Shown here one piece after another: positions 1 to 7,000 of a stretch of 64,000 bases of DNA. The notes beneath the pieces were generated by a model. That model worked only from the letters and a program-made list of their open reading frames with translations. It was not told the DNA's origin and made no database searches. The DNA is from Myroides oncorhynchi (GTDB lineage Bacteria > Bacteroidota > Bacteroidia > Flavobacteriales > Flavobacteriaceae), in NCBI RefSeq assembly GCF_020905415.1, contig NZ_JAJJMP010000001.1, positions 2,801,501 through 2,865,500 on the forward strand, in the 5' to 3' direction. Numbering within the stretch: the stretch's first letter is position 1; each line of letters opens with the position of its first letter. The translations under genes were made by a program, and so were the position numbers.

Positions 1-36
1 TATTATTTAGCTATGGAGGTGATAGGGTATAAGTAA
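1..36 (+). CDS. C-terminal tail of a gene entering from the left
   Basis: Frame 1 is open from the first base to a TAA at 34-36 and encodes only YYLAMEVIGYK. It may be the end of a coding sequence that starts before the window. Eleven codons are too few to name a family or to exclude a chance open frame. Confidence 0.25.
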   Translation, partial: YYLAMEVIGYK

Positions 37-103
37 ACACTTTATAAATAGTAGTGTTACATACTATTTAGTTTTGTTGATTTTTAATAAATGAGATGAG
101 ATT

Positions 104-295
104 ATGAAAATAGAAGAGACAAAGGCATTTGGACAATTAACGAATATAGCGCAGACTATTGCAAATAAGAGTGCCTCAAAAAAGCAAATACTAGAAGCAG
201 TTGTTATTGTTAATAATATAGGGTTTGATAAATGGTCCAGTATAACTAATTTACCTCCTTTATGGCATGGTATAGTAAAAGAACTAGCTCAGTAG
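104..295 (+). CDS. Small hypothetical protein, 63 aa
   Basis: A short soluble protein starting MKIEETKAFG and ending VKELAQ. It has no signal peptide and no membrane segment, and is predicted mostly helical from its composition (residues 1-40), with a WSSITNLPPLW stretch near the C-terminus. I do not recognise the family. Its reality is supported by an AUG after an A-rich leader and by an intrinsic terminator that begins about 30 bases after the stop. It stands alone: the next gene on this strand starts at 490 behind its own promoter element. Function is unknown; a small regulatory or antitoxin-like protein is possible but nothing shows it. Confidence 0.5.
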   Translation: MKIEETKAFGQLTNIAQTIANKSASKKQILEAVVIVNNIGFDKWSSITNLPPLWHGIVKELAQ

Positions 296-325
296 CTAGT
301 ACATAAGCAGAAAAAGAGAAATAAG

Positions 326-362
326 ACATCATGAGTGCTACGTACTTATGGTGTTTTTTTAT
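326..362 (+). terminator. Intrinsic terminator after the 63-aa gene
   Basis: An 11-bp stem (326-336 with 344-354, two G-U pairs) and a 7-base loop are followed by a run of seven or more T. It lies about 30 bases past the stop at 295. Confidence 0.75.
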
Positions 363-466
363 ATCTATACCTCAGTAAGCGATTTGATATGAACTAGCTC
401 ACATGGATTAGGAAGATAAAATGGATGCATGTTTGAATAGTGTAATTTATTGTAAATCTATTTCTA

Positions 467-474
467 TAATTTTG
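467..474 (+). promoter_or_regulatory. Bacteroidota -7 promoter element (TAATTTTG)
   Basis: TAATTTTG matches the Bacteroidota -7 consensus TAnnTTTG exactly and lies 15 bases before the ATG at 490, implying a very short 5' leader. No TTG is found at the preferred 19-21 base spacing, so only the -7 half is supported. Confidence 0.5.
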
Positions 475-489
475 ACTTAAAATAGCGAT

Positions 490-1389
490 ATGAATAAGGT
501 TAATTATTATAAGGTTTTAGGAGTAGACCCTGCTGTGTCTGATGATGAGCTGCACAAGGCTTTTAAGGTTTTATTTGCGAGGTATAATCCTTCAAGTAAC
601 CCCAATAGTGCGTATTTAAGAACGATGTATCAGCAACTCAACCAAGCATACGAAATACTCGGTGATAAGACTAAGCGAATAGAATACAATGTAGAGCAGG
701 GTTTTCAAAAGCCTGTTGAAAGTGTAGTAGAGGAAAGTATTTATAAGGAAAGTAGTGTTAAGCAAAGTAACAGTAAGGAGAGAATACAACCAACGTTACA
801 GCGTACGAACAATGATTTATACATAGGTGATAGTAATAATAAGGCCTATGTATTTCTTTTTGTAATCATTGGGATAATTATTGTTGGAGGAGGAGCTTTT
901 GCATATTTTGCATTTAACAGCGATATCAGCCTAGAAGAAAAAGTAGATACTCAAAGTGATGTGATAACTCCAGAGAAGGAATCGAATATTGCAGAAGTAG
1001 ATATTGTGAATACAAAAGAAACTACAGAGGTGATACCAGTAGAAGCCCCTGTAAAACCGGTAATAGAATCTCTTAAGAAGAGTGAAGAAAACGAAACCCT
1101 GCCAGTAGTAAAACAAGAGAAAAAAGATCTGACTCCAGTGATAGCAAAACAAGAGAATAAGGACAAATCTCCTAAAGTACCTCCTAGTGATAAAACTGTA
1201 GCAGCGAGTAAAACTAATGATTTAAAAGATGAGTTTGGTACGAAACGCTCTTTTAATGTAGGAGCAACTAAAAATGATGTGTGGGCGGTGAAAGGGGATC
1301 CTACAGATGTAAAAATAGAAGGCGATATCGAGATATGGTATTATGGAAAAGTGAAAGTTAAGTTTAAAAATGGAAAGGTAATTAATTAG
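490..1389 (+). CDS. J-domain-like membrane protein lacking HPD, with C-terminal BamE/SmpA-like domain
   Basis: The N-terminus (residues 4-65, NYYKVLGV...AYEILGDKTKRIEYN) is a DnaJ-type J domain in sequence pattern, but the HPD tripeptide needed to stimulate Hsp70 ATPase is replaced: the helix II-III turn reads RYNPSSN instead of RYHPDKN. One membrane segment follows at about residues 119-142. Residues 150-245 are a Lys/Glu/Val/Pro-rich linker. The last 50 residues (GATKNDVWAVKGDPTD...WYYGKVKVKFKNGKV) resemble the BamE/SmpA fold. The probable topology is a cytoplasmic J-like domain, one helix, then a periplasmic linker and domain. It is single-gene, with a -7 element just upstream and a strong terminator at 1559-1604. 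The lost HPD suggests a binding or scaffold role rather than canonical co-chaperone activity; this is inference. Confidence 0.75.
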   Translation: MNKVNYYKVLGVDPAVSDDELHKAFKVLFARYNPSSNPNSAYLRTMYQQLNQAYEILGDKTKRIEYNVEQGFQKPVESVVEESIYKESSVKQSNSKERIQPTLQRTNNDLYIGDSNNKAYVFLFVIIGIIIVGGGAFAYFAFNSDISLEEKVDTQSDVITPEKESNIAEVDIVNTKETTEVIPVEAPVKPVIESLKKSEENETLPVVKQEKKDLTPVIAKQENKDKSPKVPPSDKTVAASKTNDLKDEFGTKRSFNVGATKNDVWAVKGDPTDVKIEGDIEIWYYGKVKVKFKNGKVIN

Positions 1390-1400
1390 AAGTATATTAT

Positions 1401-1555
1401 AAACCCAGAATCAGCAATTAGCCAAATACTACAAAGCAATTCTACTTGATAGCTCTTTCATTAGCTATATAACCATACTATAGTATGGTTAAATCACTAA
1501 TTCAGACCTATTTTGTATAATTACTTTTCGTTTATATGTCTATCACTGATTTTGC
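1401..1555 (+). repeat. Dispersed intergenic element, copy 1
   Basis: This stretch is closely similar to 10575-10730 and, in reverse orientation, to 22936-23117 and 49775-49914. Shared blocks include ACTACAAAGCAATTCTACTT, TCTTTCATTAGCT, TCAGACCT and TAATTACTTTTCGTTTATA. The centre holds a perfect 20-bp palindrome (AACCATACTATAGTATGGTT, 1471-1490). The ends (CCCAGAATCAGCA at the left, CTGATTTTGCG at the right) form an imperfect terminal inverted repeat. No ORF is present. It lies just after a gene end, as do the other copies. Confidence 0.8.
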
Positions 1556-1558
1556 GAT

Positions 1559-1604
1559 AAAACAAAACATCCCGATTCATTGTGACTCGGGGTGTTTTGT
1601 TTTT
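1559..1604. terminator. Bidirectional intrinsic terminator
   Basis: Near-perfect 17-bp arms (1559-1575 with 1587-1603, one G-U pair) flank an 11-base loop, with A runs on the left and T runs on the right. It can therefore terminate both the J-like gene (+) and the 33-codon gene (-), whose stop codon lies at its edge. Confidence 0.85.
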
Positions 1605-1704
1605 AGTACCACTTAGCTATACCTATAGCTAGTCCTCCAAAGAAACCTATCACAAACATAAATGTACTAATGTAGTATAGGTCTTTTTTAGTAATCGTTT
1701 TCAT
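1603..1704 (-). CDS. 33-aa single-span membrane micro-protein
   Basis: On the minus strand, ATG at 1704 opens a 33-codon frame starting MKTITKKDLYYISTFM and ending GLAIGIAKWY. It has a basic N-terminus and a hydrophobic segment of about 20 residues (12-31) rich in Gly, Ile and Phe, the usual pattern of a bacterial single-span micro-protein. It sits between two terminators: the stop codon abuts the hairpin at 1559-1604, whose minus strand has a proper T tail, and the clpB terminator lies upstream. That isolation argues for an independent short transcript. I cannot name a family. The alternative is a chance ORF, since no clear promoter is visible upstream. Confidence 0.5.
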   Translation of the reverse strand: MKTITKKDLYYISTFMFVIGFFGGLAIGIAKWY

Positions 1705-1802
1705 AATTTGCTTTTATAGTTTAATCCTAACAAGACACATCTTTATTTCGTTATTCAATAAATTGTTTTTAAATAGTATAAGAAATAAACAATCTATTAA
1801 AA

Positions 1803-1850
1803 ACAGAAACCACCCCAAGTCATTGTGACTTGGGGTGGTTTTGTTTTTAT
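1803..1850. terminator. Terminator of clpB
   Basis: A GC-rich stem (AACCACCCCAAGT at 1808-1820 with ACTTGGGGTGGTT at 1828-1840, extended by A/T flanks) lies 25 bases past the clpB stop. Both strands carry T-rich tails. The ATTGTGAC loop sequence recurs in the neighbouring terminator at 1559-1604. Confidence 0.85.
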
Positions 1851-1875
1851 AACTAACTAATCAATTCGAATAATA

Positions 1876-4461
1876 TTATTGGTTTCTGAAGACCAATTCG
1901 TTGTTGAAAGAGTCTAATAAGATCATGCTATCTGCTTTTACATTACCAGATAAGATTTCTTTAGACAAGCGGTTTAATACCTCTTTCTGCACAACGCGTT
2001 TTACAGGACGTGCACCGAACTCAGGTTCATACCCTTTGTTTGCTAAGAATTCTTTTGCTTCTGCAGTGGCTTCCATGTGTACGTTTTGCTGTGCCAGCAT
2101 CTTGAATACACTTTGCAATTGAATATCTACGATTTGTAAGATATTGTCTTTGCTCAATGGCGTAAACATTACCACCTCGTCAATACGGTTTAAGAACTCA
2201 GGGCGAACTTGCTGTTTTAACTCGTTCAACACTTCTTTTTTAGCTTCTTCAGAAGCCTGTTCTATATTTGTAGCATTCTCAAACTTCTCTTGGATAATGT
2301 GACTACCCATATTTGAAGTCATGATAATGATGGTATTCTTGAAGTCAGCTAGACGACCTTTGTTGTCTGTTAAACGTCCTTCATCCAGTACTTGTAACAA
2401 GATGTTGAATGTATCAGGGTGTGCTTTTTCGATCTCGTCTAACAGTACTACAGAGTACGGTTTTCTACGTACCGCTTCAGTTAATTGTCCCCCTTCATCA
2501 TACCCTACATATCCTGGAGGTGCTCCTACTAATCTACTTACGCTGTGTCTTTCTCCATATTCACTCATATCAATACGCGTCATAGCACTTTCGTCATCAA
2601 ATAGGTACACTGCTAATGCTTTAGCCAACTCTGTTTTACCAACCCCAGTAGTTCCTAAGAATAGGAATGAACCTATCGGTTTTTTAGGGTCTTGTAATCC
2701 AGCTCGACTTCTACGTACAGCGTCACTAATCGCCTCAATAGCTTCTTCTTGACCTACCACGCGTTTGTGTAATTCGCCTTCTAAGTGAAGCAGTTTTTCT
2801 CTTTCACTTTGTAGCATTTTAGTCACTGGCACACCAGTCCATTTTGCTACTACTTCAGCGATATCATCACTTGTAACCTCTTCTTTAATTAGCGATTGAC
2901 CACTTTGGTTTTCGTCTAATTGTTTTTGTGCTTTCTCAAGGTCTTCTTGAGCGTCTTTTATTTTTCCATATCTAAGCTCAGCTACCTTACCATAGTCACC
3001 ATCACGTTCAGCTTTTTCAGCTTCCAGTTTATAGGTTTCTATTTCTTGTTTAATAGCCTGTACACGATCTACAACCTCTTTTTCAGATTGCCATTTGCTA
3101 TAGATATCGTTTCTTTCTTCTTTTAAGTTAGCAACTTCTAATCCAAGAGATTTAAGTTTGTCCTCATCATTCTCACGTTTGATAGCTTCAATCTCAATTT
3201 CTAATTGCATAATCTTACGATCAAGCACATCTAATTCCTCTGGTTTAGAGTTGATCTCCATTCTCAATTTAGCCGCAGCCTCATCCATCAAGTCAATTGC
3301 CTTGTCTGGTAAGAAACGGTTGGTGATATAACGCTCTGATAAGTTAACCGCAGCGATAATCGCCTCATCTTTTATACGTACTTTGTGGTGAGCTTCATAT
3401 TTCTCTTTAATACCACGTAAGATAGATATAGCACTTTCTGTATCTGGCTCATCTACCATTACTTTTTGGAAACGACGCTCTAAGGCTTTGTCTTTCTCAA
3501 AGTACTTTTGGTACTCATCTAATGTAGTCGCTCCGATAGAGCGAAGTTCTCCACGTGCTAAAGCAGGTTTTAAGATATTTGCAGCATCCATAGCCCCTTC
3601 ACCACCTCCAGCACCTACTAAAGTGTGAATCTCATCGATGAATAAGATGATGTTTCCCTCAGCAGAAGTTACCTCTTTTACAACTGATTTTAAACGCTCC
3701 TCAAACTCTCCTTTGTACTTGGCACCTGCTATTAAAGCTCCCATATCTAATGAGAAGATTTGCTTGTCTTTTAAGTTATCAGGTACATCTTGTTGTACGA
3801 TACGGTGTGCTAATCCCTCTGCGATAGCTGTTTTACCCACTCCAGGCTCACCGACTAGCATTGGGTTGTTTTTTGTACGACGGCTTAAGATTTGTAACAC
3901 ACGTCTGATTTCTTCATCACGTCCGATTACAGGATCTAGTTTACCCTCGTTAGCTAACTTGGTAAGGTTATTAGCATATTTATTTAAAGAGTTATAAGTT
4001 TCTTCAGCAGATGCAGAAGTTACTCTTGCTCCATTTCTGATTTCGTTAATAGCAGCTTCAAGTTGTTTTTCTGTTACACCTTGATCTTTTAATATCTGTG
4101 CTACTTTGCTCTTAGATTTAAAAATAGCTAAGATCAAGTGCTCTATAGATACATATTCATCTTTCATCTTAGTAGCGATAGACTGTGCTTCAGTGATAGC
4201 AGTACCTGCTTCTCTTGATAAGCCCATTTGACCTCCGTCTACCTTAGGGAAGCTAGAGATTGTTGCATCTAATACAGATTTAAAAGTATCTACATTGATG
4301 TTTAGTTTCTTTAAGATAAAAGGAGTGACGTTTTCGTCTACTTCCATTATCGCTTTGAAAATGTGTTCATTTTCTATTTGCTGTTGCCCTAAGCCTTGCA
4401 CGATTACCTGTGCTTGCTGTAAAGCTTCTTGCGATTTTATTGTAAAATTATTTAAGTTCAT
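1876..4461 (-). CDS. clpB: ATP-dependent chaperone ClpB
   Basis: 861 residues, the normal length of ClpB/Hsp104, the AAA+ disaggregase that pulls aggregated proteins through a hexameric pore with DnaK. The N-domain (residues 1-145, starting [14 protein letters not shown]) is followed by NBD1 with Walker A GEPGVGKT at about 204-211 and Walker B LFIDEIHT. The coiled-coil middle domain spans roughly 410-530. NBD2 has Walker A GTTGVGKT at about 603-610 (Thr where many ClpBs have Pro) and the conserved [13 protein letters not shown] pore loop. The C-terminal sensor-2 motif [10 protein letters not shown] is present. The gene is monocistronic, ended by the hairpin at 1803-1850. The intergenic region to the divergent bacilliredoxin gene must hold its promoter; I see no clear heat-shock operator there. 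Confidence 0.98.
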   Translation of the reverse strand: MNLNNFTIKSQEALQQAQVIVQGLGQQQIENEHIFKAIMEVDENVTPFILKKLNINVDTFKSVLDATISSFPKVDGGQMGLSREAGTAITEAQSIATKMKDEYVSIEHLILAIFKSKSKVAQILKDQGVTEKQLEAAINEIRNGARVTSASAEETYNSLNKYANNLTKLANEGKLDPVIGRDEEIRRVLQILSRRTKNNPMLVGEPGVGKTAIAEGLAHRIVQQDVPDNLKDKQIFSLDMGALIAGAKYKGEFEERLKSVVKEVTSAEGNIILFIDEIHTLVGAGGGEGAMDAANILKPALARGELRSIGATTLDEYQKYFEKDKALERRFQKVMVDEPDTESAISILRGIKEKYEAHHKVRIKDEAIIAAVNLSERYITNRFLPDKAIDLMDEAAAKLRMEINSKPEELDVLDRKIMQLEIEIEAIKRENDEDKLKSLGLEVANLKEERNDIYSKWQSEKEVVDRVQAIKQEIETYKLEAEKAERDGDYGKVAELRYGKIKDAQEDLEKAQKQLDENQSGQSLIKEEVTSDDIAEVVAKWTGVPVTKMLQSEREKLLHLEGELHKRVVGQEEAIEAISDAVRRSRAGLQDPKKPIGSFLFLGTTGVGKTELAKALAVYLFDDESAMTRIDMSEYGERHSVSRLVGAPPGYVGYDEGGQLTEAVRRKPYSVVLLDEIEKAHPDTFNILLQVLDEGRLTDNKGRLADFKNTIIIMTSNMGSHIIQEKFENATNIEQASEEAKKEVLNELKQQVRPEFLNRIDEVVMFTPLSKDNILQIVDIQLQSVFKMLAQQNVHMEATAEAKEFLANKGYEPEFGARPVKRVVQKEVLNRLSKEILSGNVKADSMILLDSFNNELVFRNQ

Positions 4462-4581
4462 ATACTGATCTGTTTATTTGTTTGGTTATATCGTAATAGA
4501 CAAAAGGTGTTCCATTACTAAGTTTAAGACATTTTGACAATGTTTGCATAATTCGCATTAGTAAAAGATGTCAAAAAGTCA

Positions 4582-4589
4582 TAAATTTG
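4582..4589 (+). promoter_or_regulatory. -7 promoter element (TAAATTTG) of the bacilliredoxin gene
   Basis: TAAATTTG fits TAnnTTTG exactly. It places transcription start near 4594, which is downstream of the upstream in-frame ATG at 4568 and upstream of the ATG at 4625. This decides the start of the next gene. Confidence 0.5.
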
Positions 4590-4624
4590 CGTATATACAC
4601 TTAATCAAACTAACATTTTGTCTT

Positions 4625-4963
4625 ATGAAATGGATCAATATAACAGAGAGTAGTCAAATAAAAGAGCTTATCGAGAAGTCAAACGATAAAGCCGTTATTA
4701 TATTTAAGCACAGTCCACGTTGCCATATTAGCAAATTTGCTTTGCGCAATTTTGAAGCTAGTTTTACTAATCCTACAGCAGTAGATTGTTATTTAGTAGA
4801 TGTAGTTAACAATAGGTTGCAGTCTATCGAAGTTAAGGAAGAGCTAGGAGTACAACATGAATCTCCTCAACTGATTATTGTTACTAAAGGAAAAGCAGTA
4901 TTTAATACTTCGCACGAAAGTATAGATGGGGTTGATACCGAGAAACTATTGTTGAGATTATAA
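4625..4963 (+). CDS. ytxJ: Monothiol bacilliredoxin, YtxJ family
   Basis: A 112-aa thioredoxin-fold protein of the YtxJ (bacillithiol system redox-active) family. The hallmark single-cysteine motif HSPRCHISKF is at residues 29-38 with Cys33, followed by VDCYLVDVV and the cis-Pro-like HESPQLIIV. YtxJ-type proteins are thought to remove bacillithiol mixed disulphides from oxidised proteins in the cytoplasm. The start at 4625 (MKWINITESSQ) is chosen over 4568 because family members begin here and the -7 promoter element lies between the two ATGs. It is one base from the next gene (TAA at 4961-4963, ATG at 4965), so the two are probably cotranscribed. Confidence 0.85.
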   Translation: MKWINITESSQIKELIEKSNDKAVIIFKHSPRCHISKFALRNFEASFTNPTAVDCYLVDVVNNRLQSIEVKEELGVQHESPQLIIVTKGKAVFNTSHESIDGVDTEKLLLRL

Positions 4964-4964
4964 G

Positions 4965-5903
4965 ATGGCCAGAACATTAGTGTATAGAACGAGAACTTTA
5001 CAAGGGGTAAAGACACCTGGGATTATTCATAATGGAGGCTACCATTTTACTCATTTTGATGTTTATGAAGACGGTAGAGTAGCGAATTGGAACTTTGAAG
5101 ATTTTGAGCACTTTATTAAAGATGTACAGAATGGATGGGTAGTAACAAGTATCCCTGATGGAGAGGAAATCTCTTGTTTTAACTTAGGCTCTTGGAAAAT
5201 AGAAAAGGTACAATGGTATTATACACCTGAATCTTATATCGACTATATTAAAAGTTTAGTGCTTGAATTAAATCCTAATTGGTCTAATATATATACTTAT
5301 CAAGAGCGAAAAGTCAATGGTGTTACGGTAGGGGAGTCAGGAACAGGTACCTTGTATAAAGAGGATACAGTGGATGTAGATGTATTTTTTCCTAAGAAAG
5401 TGAAAGGAGAGAATCGCAGTTTGTTTTATATATGTGAAGACAAATATTACCTAGTCCAACTATTGCTTTTTAAGGATAAAACTATTTTGGTTCACGGTTG
5501 TGGAGAGGAGAAAGTATTAGGCTTTGAAAGTTTAAGAAAGTTGATAGACCAAGGTATTGTTTGTAGTACAATTCCCCGTGGATCTAGAGTGATTATTGAG
5601 AACTTAGGAGAGTTTAGTATAGCAGAAGAATTTTACAGCAATGAGATTGAAGAGATATTTGTTGAATTAGAAGATGACTATCGAAAGCTAAATGGAGAGA
5701 AGACTTTACTTGAGTTATGCAGAGAAGCTTTGGATGCTTATCAAGAGAATCCTAGTGAAGCATTAAAAGAAGCATTAAAAATAGCTTATGAACGTATCCC
5801 TGAACATCTACAGATGTATTTAGGTGATATGGATAGTAAGGATGGAGAATATATAGACATTATATATGGACCTGATTATTGGAAACACGAGGATATAGAA
5901 TAA
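4965..5903 (+). CDS. Uncharacterised 312-aa protein with an internal duplication
   Basis: I do not recognise the family with certainty. Two similar halves can be seen: residues about 32-105 (DVYEDGRV...SIPDGEEISCFNLGSWKI...YTPESYIDYI) and about 165-250 (LLFKDKTI...TIPRGSRVIIENLGEFSI...YSNEIEEIFV). Each has a beta-rich start, an F/L-x-x-(L/F) helix, an (S/T)IP-x-G block and an NLG-(S/E)-(W/F)-(K/S)-I block. A helical C-terminal tail (EALDAYQENPSEALKEALKIAYERIP) ends with acidic residues. There is no signal peptide or membrane segment, so it should be cytoplasmic. It directly follows the bacilliredoxin gene and ends at a clear terminator. Proteins of this look often appear among immunity-like or hypothetical families in Bacteroidota; a redox link is only contextual. 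Confidence 0.75.
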   Translation: MARTLVYRTRTLQGVKTPGIIHNGGYHFTHFDVYEDGRVANWNFEDFEHFIKDVQNGWVVTSIPDGEEISCFNLGSWKIEKVQWYYTPESYIDYIKSLVLELNPNWSNIYTYQERKVNGVTVGESGTGTLYKEDTVDVDVFFPKKVKGENRSLFYICEDKYYLVQLLLFKDKTILVHGCGEEKVLGFESLRKLIDQGIVCSTIPRGSRVIIENLGEFSIAEEFYSNEIEEIFVELEDDYRKLNGEKTLLELCREALDAYQENPSEALKEALKIAYERIPEHLQMYLGDMDSKDGEYIDIIYGPDYWKHEDIE

Positions 5904-5935
5904 ACAAAAGAGGCTTTCGGCCTCTTTTGTCATAA
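5904..5935. terminator. Bidirectional terminator
   Basis: An 11-bp perfect stem (5904-5914 with 5920-5930) lies between two convergent genes, directly at the stop of the plus-strand gene and 27 bases past the minus-strand stop. The A-rich and T-rich flanks allow use from both sides. Confidence 0.8.
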
Positions 5936-5956
5936 ATACAAGGGGGACTTTCTTAA

Positions 5957-6391
5957 TTAAATAGAAAGTGTGTTGTAGTTGTTTTCATTTAACTGAAACA
6001 TGTATTTATGTGCATTAGGTGTGCCGATAAAGTACAAAGGCAAGTCTTTCAATGTTACACCATATACTTTTAAAGCAAACTCACATACTACTAGTTTTAC
6101 ACCTGCTTTATCAGCAGCATCTAGCTCTGCGCGCAATTCTTTATTGTTTAATTCTTGTACCATTTGCCCCATGATTACGATTTGGAAATCAGCTTTAGGA
6201 TTAGCTTTCTTGATTTCGCTTCCAGTCATAATAGAAGAGCGAAGGTTTTTTATAGATTGGACTAGAATAGCGTATTTATCTCCTTTAGTATCCTGTTCGT
6301 AGGCTATAGTAACTACTTTAGATGTATTAAAGGCTACAGCCTGTGTACTCACGATAGAACATAAAGCAATTGCTAAAACTAATTTTCTCAT
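5957..6391 (-). CDS. Periplasmic DsrE-like sulfur-relay family protein
   Basis: A 144-aa protein with a cleavable signal peptide (MRKLVLAIALCSIVSTQAVA, cleavage predicted before F21) and a DsrE/DsrF-like fold: VVTIAYEQDT, a helix containing SIKNLRSSIM, the strand FQIVIMGQMVQELNN, then the helix ELDAADKAGVKLVVCEFALKVYGV. The single mature Cys, in VVCEFAL, sits where DsrE-type proteins carry their reactive sulfur-binding cysteine. Export to the periplasm is typical of the Bacteroidota branch, whose role is not established; a persulfide or stress function is inferred. It is divergent from the DUF2892 gene at 6715, and the two share a matching palindrome set (6451-6464, 6652-6665) placed at activator distance. 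Confidence 0.8.
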   Translation of the reverse strand: MRKLVLAIALCSIVSTQAVAFNTSKVVTIAYEQDTKGDKYAILVQSIKNLRSSIMTGSEIKKANPKADFQIVIMGQMVQELNNKELRAELDAADKAGVKLVVCEFALKVYGVTLKDLPLYFIGTPNAHKYMFQLNENNYNTLSI

Positions 6392-6420
6392 TGTTTACTA
6401 TATTATGGTTTATATAGTGG

Positions 6421-6428
6421 CTAAAGTA
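6421..6428 (-). promoter_or_regulatory. Likely -7 element for the DsrE-like gene
   Basis: The minus strand reads TACTTTAG, one mismatch from TAnnTTTG. It lies about 30 bases from the ATG at 6391 and places the palindrome at 6451-6464 about 41 bases upstream of the expected start of transcription. Confidence 0.35.
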
Positions 6429-6450
6429 GCCTATGGAGTAGAGGTGGGAA

Positions 6451-6464
6451 GTAACAATTGTTAC
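6451..6464. promoter_or_regulatory. Crp/Fnr-like operator 1 (GTAAC-N4-GTTAC)
   Basis: A perfect 14-bp palindrome GTAACAATTGTTAC lies 59 bases upstream of the minus-strand DsrE-like gene. The half-site arrangement GTAAC-N4-GTTAC recurs at 6652-6665 before the divergent gene. The size and symmetry fit a Crp/Fnr family dimer. Confidence 0.6.
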
Positions 6465-6651
6465 ACAACAGTTAATTACTAAGTTTGTAAATCCTGAAGA
6501 GTAAATCTCTCCATGTTGCGGTTACTTGCTTATTTCGTGCCCAATTCGTGAGGAATGTTTGCTCAGGAGAGTTTTTTCAGCAAGAACACCTCTAGCATTA
6601 GGCTCGTATTCTTAAGGGAGATCGTAATTGAGAAAAGATAACTATGACTAT

Positions 6652-6665
6652 GTAACATTGGTTAC
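6652..6665. promoter_or_regulatory. Crp/Fnr-like operator 2 (GTAAC-N4-GTTAC)
   Basis: GTAACATTGGTTAC has the same outer half-sites and spacing as operator 1. It lies 49 bases before the DUF2892 ATG, and its centre (6658.5) is about 41.5 bases upstream of the start of transcription expected from the -7 element at 6688. That is the class II activator position of Fnr-type regulators. Confidence 0.6.
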
Positions 6666-6687
6666 AGTACGGTTCCAAATTAGTAAT

Positions 6688-6695
6688 TAGTTTTG
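6688..6695 (+). promoter_or_regulatory. -7 promoter element (TAGTTTTG) of the DUF2892 gene
   Basis: TAGTTTTG matches TAnnTTTG exactly, 19 bases before the ATG at 6715. No TTG -33 element is evident, as expected if an activator bound at 6652-6665 substitutes for it. Confidence 0.55.
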
Positions 6696-6714
6696 AAGTA
6701 TTAAATCCGATAGA

Positions 6715-6897
6715 ATGATAATCACATATTTTAAGAAATGGTCAGCGATCAGGTGGATTCGCTTAGCACTGGGGATATTACTGTTGTTTCAGGCAATAGA
6801 TGCGGAGTTATGGATATTAAGTATTCCGGCAGCATACTTGTTTTTGCAGACATTTTTTAATTTTGGTTGTAAAAATGAGCAGTGTAAAATCAGATAA
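6715..6897 (+). CDS. DUF2892-type small inner-membrane protein, 60 aa
   Basis: The protein (MIITYFKKWSAIRWIRLALG...) has the DUF2892 layout: a short basic N-terminus with W-x-x-x-R-x-x-R, two hydrophobic helices separated by a short turn around EL, and a Cys-containing tail (FGCKNEQCKIR). DUF2892 is the membrane domain attached to rhodanese in YgaP and occurs free in many Bacteroidota, near sulfur-handling genes. The partner here is the divergent DsrE-like gene, which fits a shared sulfur or nitrosative-stress theme (inference). Control appears shared through the paired GTAAC-N4-GTTAC sites. The start is the first ATG, 19 bases after the -7 box. Confidence 0.7.
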   Translation: MIITYFKKWSAIRWIRLALGILLLFQAIDAELWILSIPAAYLFLQTFFNFGCKNEQCKIR

Positions 6898-7000
6898 ACA
6901 AGTTTAGATGTTGATAGATAGTGTTTTGCAGTAAAAATATAGAATATTAAATAATACAAGAATATTTATATTTTAGCAAAGTTTTAAAAACTCACAAAAT

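Noticed and set aside
4568-4624. Longer bacilliredoxin start at 4568
   Set aside because: The -7 promoter element (TAAATTTG, 4582-4589) lies downstream of that ATG and the extra residues do not belong to the YtxJ family, so the start at 4625 is used.
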